The translations under genes were made by a program, and so were the position numbers. A stretch of 64,000 bases of DNA from Janthinobacterium aquaticum (GTDB lineage Bacteria > Pseudomonadota > Gammaproteobacteria > Burkholderiales > Burkholderiaceae_D): positions 62,001-126,000 of the forward strand of contig NZ_WFLK01000010.1 of the NCBI RefSeq assembly GCF_009208565.1. Direction: 5' to 3'. The notes under the pieces are model-generated. The model worked only from the letters and a program-made list of their open reading frames with translations, was not told the origin of the DNA and ran no database searches. This document shows positions 52,906 to 61,145 of the stretch, piece by piece (the stretch's first letter is position 1; the number at the start of each line of letters is the position of its first letter).

Positions 52906-53375
52906 TACAGGAAGCGGTCGAGGATCTTCTTGGTCTGCTTGTCGACATTGAACATGTCGCGGATCAGGAACTGGATGCCGTGGTTGTCGGCGATCAGCAA
53001 GGACGCCGCGCCGATGCGGCGGATATCTTCCTCGCCCTTGAGCACGAATTCGGTTTCGCCACGGTCGGTATCGACATACCAGGTACACGGCGTGGCAAAG
53101 CTGGAAATGCTTTTTACGCGCGCGATCTCGGGCATGAATTCGCGCCCTTCGAGTTCTTCGCGCAGCAGCGAACGGGCCGGCTCGGGCACCTCGTCAAGAT
53201 GATCGATCCACGCCACTTCCTTGCCGTCGCTTTTCATCAGCGAGATACCTTCCTCGGGCGCCTGGATCGGAAAAGCGCGCACCGGCGAGACGCCGACATG
53301 CTGCTCGCCATCGGCATCGGTCAGCACCAGCTTGCCATAGGGGTCGCGCACCAGGTTCAAAGTCATGCTGGCCAT
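52905..53375 (-). CDS. DUF1854 protein of the cyanophycin locus
   Basis: 156 residues, soluble, beta-rich. Key parts: SPVRAFPIQAPEEGISLMKS, WIDHLDEVPEPARSLLREEL, SISSFATPCTWYVDTDRGET and DIRRIGAASLLIADNHGIQF. The family accompanies ABC transporters next to cyanophycin synthetase genes in Burkholderiales, but its action is unknown. AAGGA stands before the ATG, three bases after the ABC gene stop. Confidence 0.88.
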   Translation of the reverse strand: MASMTLNLVRDPYGKLVLTDADGEQHVGVSPVRAFPIQAPEEGISLMKSDGKEVAWIDHLDEVPEPARSLLREELEGREFMPEIARVKSISSFATPCTWYVDTDRGETEFVLKGEEDIRRIGAASLLIADNHGIQFLIRDMFNVDKQTKKILDRFL

Positions 53376-53378
53376 AGC

Positions 53379-55646
53379 TTATCCTTCCATCGTCATTTCA
53401 GCGGCATTGCGTGCCTGTGCTTCGTACAGGCGGTAGTAAGCGCCCTCTTTGGCCATCAGTTCGTCATGGCTGCCCACTTCGACCACCTGGCCGCGGTCGA
53501 GCACCACCAGGCGGTCGGCGCGGTGCAGCGTCGACAGCCTGTGCGCAATGGCGATCGTGGTGCGGCCCTGCACCAGATTGTCCAGCGCCTTCTGGATTTC
53601 CTTCTCGGTTTCCGAGTCCACCGACGAGGTGGCTTCGTCCATGATCAGGATGCGCGGGTCGATCAGCAGCGCGCGTGCAATCGAGATGCGCTGGCGCTCG
53701 CCACCCGACAAGCCTTGGCCGCGCTCACCGACCATCGAATCGTAGCCCTGCGGCAGGCGCAAAATGAATTCATGCGCATGCGCTGCGCGCGCCGCTGCCA
53801 TGATTTCCTGGCGCGTGGCGTGCGGCTTGCCGTAAGCGATATTTTCAGCAATGGTGCCGAAGAACAGGAACGGCTCCTGCAGCACCAGGCCGATATGGCG
53901 GCGGTAGTCGGATACGGCCAGCGAGCGGATATCGACGCCGTCAAGCAGAATCGCCCCTTCCGACACATCGTAAAAGCGGCAGATCAGATTGACCAGCGTG
54001 CTCTTGCCCGAACCGCTATGGCCGACCAGGCCGATCATCTCGCCCGGCTTGATATTGAGGTTGATGCCACGGTTGACAGCCCGGTTGCCATAGCGGAAAC
54101 CGACTTCGCGCAAATCGATGCGGCCTTCGACTTTATCGAGTTTCACCGGTTGCGCCGGTTCCGGCACGCTCGACACATGGTCGAGAATATCGAAGATACG
54201 CTTGGCGGCCGAAGCCGATTTCTGCGTCACCGACACGATGCGGCTCATCGAATCGAGGCGGCTGTAAAAGCGCGTGCTGTAGGCGATAAAGGCGGTCAGC
54301 ACGCCGACGGTGATTTCGCCGCGCGACAGCTGCCAGATGCCGAAGCACCAGATCACCAGCAGACCCATCTCGGTCAGGAACGACACGGTCGGCGAAAACA
54401 GCGACCAGACTTTATTGAGCTTGTCGTTGACGGCCAGGTTGTGTGCGTTGGCGTCACGGAAGCGCGTCGCTTCGCGCTGTTCCTGGGCAAACGCCTTGAC
54501 CACGCGGATGCCGGGGATGGTATCGGCCAGCACGTTGGTCACTTCGCTCCAGACGCGGTCGATCTTTTCAAAGCCGGTGCGCAGGCGGTCGCGCACCAGG
54601 TGGATCATCCACGCGATAAAGGGCAGCGGCGCCAGCGTCATCACGGCCAGCCACGGATTCATCGACCACAGGATGCAGCCGGTCATGATAATCATCAGCA
54701 CGTCGGAGGCAAAGTCAAGCAGGTGCAGCGACAGGAACACGCAGATGCGGTCGCTGCCACTGCCGATGCGCGCCATTAGGTCGCCGGTGCGCTTGCCGCC
54801 AAAGAACTCCAGCGACAGCTTCATCAGATGCTCGTAGGTAGCTGAACGCAGGTCGGCGCCGATGCGCTCGGACACCAGCGCCAGCACGTAGGTCTTGCCC
54901 CAGCCCAGCAGCCAGGCCAGCACGGCCGAGCCGAGCAGGCCGGACATGTAATAGACCACCAGCGACGGGTCGATATGCTTGCCGTTCTGGTACGGAATCA
55001 GCACATTGTCCATCAGCGGCGCCGTCAGGTACGGCGGTATCATGTGCGCGGCAGTACTGAGCAGCATCAGCGCAAAGCCGAGCGCCAGCTGGCCGCGGTA
55101 AGGATGGGCAAAGCGCCACAACCGGAACAAGGTCCAGGTCGATGGCGGCGTATGCAGCACCTTGGCGCAGATCGGACACTCCTCCTGATCCGGTTCCAGT
55201 GGCGCCTTGCAGCTCGGGCACACTTCCTGTTCGGCCTGCACGATGGGCTGGCCGGTCAGATGGCTGTCAAGGCGCTCGACAAACTGTTCCAGCACGCGGA
55301 TCGCATGCAGGTTCTGGCCCAGCGTGAAGCGCCATGAGGCCAGGCGGCCGTGGTCGTCGAACAGCTCGAGGTGGCCCACGCCCGCATGGTCGTGGTGCGT
55401 CAGGCGCAAGCCGGGGCGGTACGACCAGCTGTTCCAGAACTTCTCCCCCGGCGCGCGGGCCAGCAAACGCTGCTCGGTTACAACAATTATGCCCTTTGTG
55501 AAACGTAATCGCGCATCGAGGTCAACCTCGACGCTACTTAAAACGTTCTCCCCTGGAGAAAGATTGAGTTTCACCTCAGCCTGCCAGTGTGCAGGCAGCG
55601 CGGGGGCGGTGTTGGGGGCGGCGGGAACAGTCAGTTCAGTTGTCAT
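53379..55646 (-). CDS. ABC transporter with N-terminal PH-like domain and zinc ribbon
   Basis: 755 residues. A beta-rich N-terminal domain (about 20-130, RFTKGIIVVTEQRLLARAPG) is followed by a zinc ribbon with Cys143, Cys146, Cys157, Cys160 (CPSC, CPIC). Six membrane helices span about 180-460. The nucleotide-binding domain has Walker A GHSGSGKSTLVNL, signature LSGGERQR, Walker B ILIMDEATSSVD. A half-transporter exporter, probably homodimeric. It is the first gene of the operon with DUF1854 and PPTase, divergent from the cyanophycin synthetases; the substrate is unknown. Confidence 0.92.
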   Translation of the reverse strand: MTTELTVPAAPNTAPALPAHWQAEVKLNLSPGENVLSSVEVDLDARLRFTKGIIVVTEQRLLARAPGEKFWNSWSYRPGLRLTHHDHAGVGHLELFDDHGRLASWRFTLGQNLHAIRVLEQFVERLDSHLTGQPIVQAEQEVCPSCKAPLEPDQEECPICAKVLHTPPSTWTLFRLWRFAHPYRGQLALGFALMLLSTAAHMIPPYLTAPLMDNVLIPYQNGKHIDPSLVVYYMSGLLGSAVLAWLLGWGKTYVLALVSERIGADLRSATYEHLMKLSLEFFGGKRTGDLMARIGSGSDRICVFLSLHLLDFASDVLMIIMTGCILWSMNPWLAVMTLAPLPFIAWMIHLVRDRLRTGFEKIDRVWSEVTNVLADTIPGIRVVKAFAQEQREATRFRDANAHNLAVNDKLNKVWSLFSPTVSFLTEMGLLVIWCFGIWQLSRGEITVGVLTAFIAYSTRFYSRLDSMSRIVSVTQKSASAAKRIFDILDHVSSVPEPAQPVKLDKVEGRIDLREVGFRYGNRAVNRGINLNIKPGEMIGLVGHSGSGKSTLVNLICRFYDVSEGAILLDGVDIRSLAVSDYRRHIGLVLQEPFLFFGTIAENIAYGKPHATRQEIMAAARAAHAHEFILRLPQGYDSMVGERGQGLSGGERQRISIARALLIDPRILIMDEATSSVDSETEKEIQKALDNLVQGRTTIAIAHRLSTLHRADRLVVLDRGQVVEVGSHDELMAKEGAYYRLYEAQARNAAEMTMEG

Positions 55647-56119
55647 CGTTAAAGCATACTCCGGCTCATGGCCTGGCCAATGAAGGCGAATTGGGTGGGG
55701 TGGCGCGCTGGCATGGTGGCGCTGGCGTCAGGATATGCCAGGGGCAATTTCATGTATTGTATCGAATGGAAGCGTGCCAGACTGTGCTGCTGAGGTAAAG
55801 GATCAAGAAATATCGTGGTGGTGCGCCGCTTTTGCAAGGTTACAACAGCAAGTTGTTACACAATGCTGTTAGCGCGCACGGGCAAGCGCGGGGCAGGATG
55901 ACTTCAGGCGCTATCTTTATGGCAATTTTATAGCGGGAGCCGCAACAATTAGTAACAACTAGAGCAACAATACGAGAAGCAAACGCGACAAGTGCCCCTT
56001 AAAGATGGCACACTGCGCATACCCGGGATAAAGAACCAAGCACGAGCCTGAAAGCCTCTGTAGAGCCACCAAAAAGTATCTGGCGCCCAGACGCCTGGCT
56101 TGTTATCAAGAAACCACTT
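55647..56119. other. Divergent control region of the cyanophycin locus
   Basis: 473 bases between the ABC transporter gene and the first synthetase. It is AT-richer than its surroundings, with no believable gene. The only structure noticed is AACAGCA (55844-55850) with TGCTGTT (55864-55870), around an inner ACAAC/GTTGT pair. No known operator is recognised. Confidence 0.6.
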
Positions 56120-58297
56120 ATGATCAAGAAGAAGAACATCGATTTCCTCCGCATCAACCACCTGCGCGGCCCCAATATCTGGACCTACCGTCCCGTTATC
56201 GAGGTCTGGGTTGATATCGGCGAGCTGGAAGACTATCCATCCAATACCCTGCCCGGCCTGTACGAGCGGCTCACTTCCTGGCTGCCAGGGATGATCGAGC
56301 ACCGCTGCGGCGTGGGCGAGCGCGGCGGCTTTTTCGAGCGCCTGCAAGAAGGTACCTGGACCGCGCATATCCTGGAACACGTGGTAATCGAACTGCAAAA
56401 CCTGGCCGGCATGCAAACCGGCTTTGGCCAGACGCGTTCGACCAGCCAGCGCGGCGTCTACAAGATGGCTTTCCGCACCCGCGAAGAACAGGTCGGTCGC
56501 GCCGCGCTGGAAGCGGCGCGCGCACTTCTGATGGCGGCCATCAACGATGAACCGTTCGACCTGGAACTGGCAGTCGCCCCGCTGCGCGACCTGGTCGATT
56601 CGCGCTGTCTGGGCCCGAGCACGGCCAGCATCGTCAATGCCGCCACCGAACGGCGCATTCCTTCGCTGCGCCTGAACGACGGCAACCTGGTGCAACTGGG
56701 CCACGGCGCCGCACAGCGTCGCATCTGGACCGCCGAAACCGACCGCACCAGCGCGATTGCCGAAGGCATCGCCAGCGACAAGGACCTGACCAAATACCTG
56801 CTCAAATCGTGCGGCGTACCGGTACCCGAAGGCAGCATGGTGCGCAGCGCCGAGGCAGCCTGGGAAGAGGCGCAGGATATCGGCCTGCCGGTGGTCCTGA
56901 AACCGTACGACGGCAACCATGGCCGCGGCGTCTCGCTCAACCTGGTCACCGAAGCCGACGTCAAGGCCGCCTATGAACTGGCGGCGCGCGAAGGCGACAG
57001 TTCGTCGGTGCTGGTCGAGAGCTTTATCGCCGGCGACGAACACCGCCTGCTGGTGGTCGGCAACAAGCTGGTGGCTGCCGCCAAGGGCGAATCGCTGTGG
57101 GTCGATGGCGACGGCGTATCGACCATCTCGCATCTGGTCGACACCCAGATCAATATCGATCCGCGCCGCGGCGAAGGCGAAGACTTCCCGCTCGGCACAG
57201 TCAAACCGCATGAATCGGGCGAGATCGTGCTCGAACTGCAGCGCCAGGGCATGACCTCGCAATCGGTGCCGCAGGCGGGCCAGAAAGTGCTGATCCAGCC
57301 GAACGGCAACGTGGCCATCGATGTGACCGACGACGTGCACCCTGAGGTGGCAGCGGCGGTGCTGCTGGCCGCGCGCGTGGTGGGCCTCGATATTGCCGGC
57401 ATCGACCTGGTGTCGAGCGACATCACGCGCCCGCTGTCGGCCACGCGTGGCGCCATTATCGAAGTCAATGCGAGCCCGGGCCTGCTGGCCCATATCAAGC
57501 CTGGCGTGGGCAAGCCGCGCGCCGTGGGCGAAGCGATTGTCGACCATCTGTTTGCGCCCGAGGAAACCGGCCGCATTCCCGTGATCGGCGTGACCGGCAC
57601 GCAAGGCGCCAGCCTGATCGTGCGCATGCTGTGCAAGCTGCTCAATCTGTCGGGCCTGCATACGGGCGCCGTCTGCAGCGAAGGCATGTTCCTCGACCAG
57701 CGCCGCGTGGTCAGCCACGACTGCGTGAGCTGGGACGCCGGCCATCGCCTGCTGATGAACCGCACCGTGCAGGCAGCGCTGTTTGAGAGCACGCCGCGCC
57801 TGATCCTGTCGGACGGCCTGGCCTATGACCGCTGCCAGGTCGGCATCGTGACCGACATGGGCAGCCTGGACGCCGTCAAGGATTTCGACGTGCTCGACGC
57901 CGATGGCCTGTACAAGGTCGCGCGCAGCCAGGTTGACGTGGTGCTGTCGACCGGCGTGGCGGTGCTCAATGCCGACGACGCCCAGGTGCTGGAACTGGCC
58001 GGCCTGTGCGACGGCGCCGTGACGCTGTATGCACGCGACGGCGCCAGCCCTGCCCTGGCCGCCCACCGCGCCGAAGGTGGCCGCGCAGCGTTTGTACGCG
58101 CCAACCACATCGTGCTGGCCGAAGGCAGCATCGAGAACGAGCTGCTGTGCCTGGACCTGCTCAAACCGGCCACCGCCGGCAAGGTCGACCAGGTGCTGGC
58201 CACCGTGGCTGCCGCCTGGTCGCTCGATCTGTCCAACGACCTGATCTGCGCCGGCCTGCGCACCTTCGACGCCGCGCCTGGCGCCATCGGCAACTAA
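56120..58297 (+). CDS. CphA2-like cyanophycin synthetase paralogue, Mur P-loop degenerate
   Basis: 725 residues. The N-terminal and ATP-grasp domains are intact (VVLKPYDGNHGRGVSLN, LVESFIAGDEHRLLVVGNKL, IIEVNASPGLLAHIKP). In the Mur-ligase domain the P-loop is GTQGASL at residues 493-499, not GTNGKTT, and the last 130 residues found in full-length CphA are missing. Cyanobacterial CphA2, which polymerises beta-aspartyl-arginine dipeptide with a single ATP site, has lost the same region. A similar role here is inferred. It precedes cphA by 65 bases. Confidence 0.85.
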   Translation: MIKKKNIDFLRINHLRGPNIWTYRPVIEVWVDIGELEDYPSNTLPGLYERLTSWLPGMIEHRCGVGERGGFFERLQEGTWTAHILEHVVIELQNLAGMQTGFGQTRSTSQRGVYKMAFRTREEQVGRAALEAARALLMAAINDEPFDLELAVAPLRDLVDSRCLGPSTASIVNAATERRIPSLRLNDGNLVQLGHGAAQRRIWTAETDRTSAIAEGIASDKDLTKYLLKSCGVPVPEGSMVRSAEAAWEEAQDIGLPVVLKPYDGNHGRGVSLNLVTEADVKAAYELAAREGDSSSVLVESFIAGDEHRLLVVGNKLVAAAKGESLWVDGDGVSTISHLVDTQINIDPRRGEGEDFPLGTVKPHESGEIVLELQRQGMTSQSVPQAGQKVLIQPNGNVAIDVTDDVHPEVAAAVLLAARVVGLDIAGIDLVSSDITRPLSATRGAIIEVNASPGLLAHIKPGVGKPRAVGEAIVDHLFAPEETGRIPVIGVTGTQGASLIVRMLCKLLNLSGLHTGAVCSEGMFLDQRRVVSHDCVSWDAGHRLLMNRTVQAALFESTPRLILSDGLAYDRCQVGIVTDMGSLDAVKDFDVLDADGLYKVARSQVDVVLSTGVAVLNADDAQVLELAGLCDGAVTLYARDGASPALAAHRAEGGRAAFVRANHIVLAEGSIENELLCLDLLKPATAGKVDQVLATVAAAWSLDLSNDLICAGLRTFDAAPGAIGN

Positions 58298-58362
58298 AAA
58301 CCAGCAACGGGCAGTGCGGCGCGTGCCGGCACTGCCAAATCACTACAGGATGACGGTTTAAT

Positions 58363-60933
58363 ATGGAAGTATCTCGCGTACGGGCCCTGCGTGGCCCCAA
58401 CCTCTGGAGCCACGACACGGCCGTGGAAGCCATTGTTTCCTGCACCGAGCAGGAACTCGACATCAGCCTGCTGCCCGGCTTTGAAGCGCGCCTGCGCGCC
58501 ATCTTCCCGCAACTGAGCCCGATGCAGCCGCTGGGCAATTACAACGCCGCACCGCTGGCGCAGGCGCTCGAACTGGTGGCGCTGGGTCTGCAGACCCAGG
58601 CCGGTTGCCCGGTCACGTTCAGCCGCACCACGCCAACGCTGGAAACGGGGATTTTCCAGGTGGTGGTGGAGTACTCGGAAGAAGCGGTCGGCCGGCTGGC
58701 GCTGGATTTGGCGCAGCAACTGTGCCAGGCCGCCATCGACGACGTGCCGTTCGATCTGCCCGGCGCCCTGCTGCAGCTGCAGGAACTCGATGAAGACGTG
58801 CGCCTGGGCCCATCGACGGGCGCCATCGTCAATGCCGCCGTGGCACGCAATATCCCGTTTCGCCGCCTGACCGAAGGCAGTCTGGTGACCTTTGGCTGGG
58901 GCAGCAAACAGCGCAAGATCCAGGCCGCCGAAATGGATGGCACCAGCGCGATCGCCGAAGCCATCGCGCAGGACAAGGAACTGACCAAGATGCTGCTCGC
59001 TTCGGCCGGCGTGCCGGTGCCGCAAGGGCGCGTGGTGCTCGACGCCGACGACGCCTGGGCGGCGGCGATGGAAATCGGCCTGCCGGTGGTGGTCAAACCC
59101 AAGGACGGCAACCAGGGCAAGGGCGTGACGGTCAACGTCACCACGCGCGAACAGCTGACGGCGGGCTTTATCGCCGCGCAGGAATTTCGCGACGATATCC
59201 TGGTCGAGCGCTACCTGCCGGGCCACGATTTCCGCCTGCTGGTGATCGGCAACAAGATGGTAGCGGCAGCGCGCCGCGATCCGCCGCAGGTGGTCGGCGA
59301 CGGCATGCATACGGTGCGCGAACTGGTCGACCAGGTCAACCTCGATCCGCGCCGCGGCAGCGGCCACGCCACCTCGCTGACCAAGATCCGCTTTGACGAT
59401 ATCGCCCTGGCCAGCCTGGCCAAGCAAGGCTATGTGGCCGACTCGGTGCCGCCAGTGGGCCAGCGCGTGATCCTGCGCAATAACGCCAACCTGTCGACCG
59501 GCGGCTCGGCCACCGATGTGACGGTGGACGTGCATCCGGAAGTGGCAGCGCGCGCCGTCGCCGCCGCGCACATGATCGGGTTGGACATCTGCGGCGTCGA
59601 TGTGGTGTCCGACAGCATTTTGAAGCCGCTCGAAGAACAGAACGCCGGCATCGTCGAAGTGAACGCCGCACCGGGCCTGCGCATGCACCTGGCGCCGTCG
59701 TTCGGCAAGCCGCGCCCGGTCGGTGAAGCGATTATTGCCTCGATGTTTGCCGACGGCGACGATGGCCGCATTCCGGTGGTGGCCGTCACCGGCACCAACG
59801 GCAAGACCACCACCGTGCGCCTGATCGCGCATCTCCTGACCACCTCGGGCCTGCGTACCGGCATGACCAACACCGACGGCGTGTATATCGAAGGACGCCA
59901 GATCGACAGCGGCGACTGCAGCGGCCCGCGCAGCGCGCGCAATGTGCTGCTGCACCCGGATGTGGACGCAGCCGTGTTTGAAACCGCGCGCGGCGGCATG
60001 CTGCGCGAAGGCCTGGCGTTTGACCGCTGCCAGGTAGCAGTGGTGACCAATATTGGCGCCGGCGACCATCTGGGCCTCAATTACATCACCACCGTGGAAG
60101 ACCTGGCGGTGCTGAAACGCGTGATCGTGCAAAACGTGGCCGACAGCGGCGTGGCGGTACTGAACGCCACCGATCCGGCCGTGGCGCGCATGGCGAAAAA
60201 CTGCAGCGGCAGCGTGACCTTCTTCGCGGCCGATAACAGCCACCCGGTAATGGCCACCCACCGCGCCCAGGGCAACCGCGTGGTGTTCGTGGAAAACGGC
60301 AAGCTGGTGGCCGCGCAAGGCGCCGAACGCCACGAGATCGCGCTGTCGCAAGTGCCGATCACGCGCAATGGCGCCATCGGCTTCCAGGTTGAAAACGTGA
60401 TGGCTTCGCTGGCCGCCGCCTGGGCCGTGGGCCTGGACTGGGACGTGATTGCCAAGGGCCTCAAGTCGTTCGCCAACGAGAACGACAATGCGCCCGGCCG
60501 CTTCAATGTGTTCGAGTACCGCGGCGCCACCCTGATTGCCGACTACGGCCACAATCCGGACGCCATCCTGGCGCTGGTGCAGGCCGTTGAAAGCATGCCG
60601 GCCAAGCGCCGCTCGGTGGTGATCAGCGGCGCCGGCGACCGCCGCGACGAGGACATCCGCCAGCAGACCGAGATCCTCGGCGCCGCCTTTGACGACGTGC
60701 TGCTGTACCAGGACCAGTGCCAGCGCGGCCGCGCCGACGGCGAAGTGGTGGCGCTGCTGCGCCAGGGCCTGGCCGGCGCCAAGCGCACCAGCCATATCGA
60801 TGAAATCAACGGCGAATTCGTCGCCATCGACAAAGCCCTGGCGCGCCTGCAACCGGGCGATTTGAGCCTGATCCTGATCGACCAGGTCGAGGAAGCGCTG
60901 GCGCATATTGCCAAGCGCGTGGCGGAGGGCTAA
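58363..60933 (+). CDS. cphA: Cyanophycin synthetase
   Basis: Makes the arginine/aspartate storage polymer cyanophycin from Asp, Arg and ATP. 856 residues. The N-terminal domain (MEVSRVRALRGPNLWSHDTA), ATP-grasp domain (VVVKPKDGNQGKGVTVN) and complete Mur-ligase domain are present, with P-loop GTNGKTTT at residues 477-484 and the terminal substrate region (DYGHNPDAILALVQAVE). Both ATP sites look intact. Second gene of the synthetase pair. A palindromic repeat lies 27 bases after its stop. Confidence 0.96.
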   Translation: MEVSRVRALRGPNLWSHDTAVEAIVSCTEQELDISLLPGFEARLRAIFPQLSPMQPLGNYNAAPLAQALELVALGLQTQAGCPVTFSRTTPTLETGIFQVVVEYSEEAVGRLALDLAQQLCQAAIDDVPFDLPGALLQLQELDEDVRLGPSTGAIVNAAVARNIPFRRLTEGSLVTFGWGSKQRKIQAAEMDGTSAIAEAIAQDKELTKMLLASAGVPVPQGRVVLDADDAWAAAMEIGLPVVVKPKDGNQGKGVTVNVTTREQLTAGFIAAQEFRDDILVERYLPGHDFRLLVIGNKMVAAARRDPPQVVGDGMHTVRELVDQVNLDPRRGSGHATSLTKIRFDDIALASLAKQGYVADSVPPVGQRVILRNNANLSTGGSATDVTVDVHPEVAARAVAAAHMIGLDICGVDVVSDSILKPLEEQNAGIVEVNAAPGLRMHLAPSFGKPRPVGEAIIASMFADGDDGRIPVVAVTGTNGKTTTVRLIAHLLTTSGLRTGMTNTDGVYIEGRQIDSGDCSGPRSARNVLLHPDVDAAVFETARGGMLREGLAFDRCQVAVVTNIGAGDHLGLNYITTVEDLAVLKRVIVQNVADSGVAVLNATDPAVARMAKNCSGSVTFFAADNSHPVMATHRAQGNRVVFVENGKLVAAQGAERHEIALSQVPITRNGAIGFQVENVMASLAAAWAVGLDWDVIAKGLKSFANENDNAPGRFNVFEYRGATLIADYGHNPDAILALVQAVESMPAKRRSVVISGAGDRRDEDIRQQTEILGAAFDDVLLYQDQCQRGRADGEVVALLRQGLAGAKRTSHIDEINGEFVAIDKALARLQPGDLSLILIDQVEEALAHIAKRVAEG

Positions 60934-60960
60934 ATCCGCCATGCCCTTCCTGGGAGGGCG

Positions 60961-61055
60961 GTAGGTCGGATTAGGCCCTGCGGGCCGTAATCCGACAACT
61001 TTGTTGGCGTCGGCGGTGTTGTCGGATTACGGCCTGCGGCCTAATCCGACCTACG
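60961..61055. repeat. GTAGGTCGGATTA-type palindromic repeat cluster (locus D)
   Basis: GTAGGTCGGATTAGGCC and GGCCGTAATCCGACAAC form the left unit, and TTGTCGGATTACGGCC with GGCCTAATCCGACCTACG the right. The whole is also an inverted repeat around CGTCGGCGG. It lies after cphA and before the GGDEF/EAL gene. Confidence 0.87.
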
Positions 61056-61145
61056 CCACGCCAATGACTTTCGCACCGTCGCAGTGCAAAATGCCAGGCA
61101 TGAAAATTGCATCTATGCAAACATCCAGTTCGCTAAGGTGCAGGC

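Noticed and set aside
52906-53088. 61-residue extension at the start of the PPTase
   Set aside because: It lies inside DUF1854 in another frame; the TAATG coupling gives a natural start at 52905.
55949-58108. 719-residue open frame on the minus strand opposite the CphA2-like gene
   Set aside because: A GC-rich shadow frame: its translation is rich in His, Gln, Arg and Ala with no domain, while the plus strand encodes an unmistakable synthetase.
58294-60942. 882-residue open frame on the minus strand opposite cphA
   Set aside because: Same type of shadow; the plus strand has complete ATP-grasp and Mur motifs.
791-61055. CRISPR array or transposon ends suggested by the repeated GTAGGTCGGATTA sequences
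   Set aside because: Only four scattered palindromic loci without regular spacers, cas genes or a transposase in the window.
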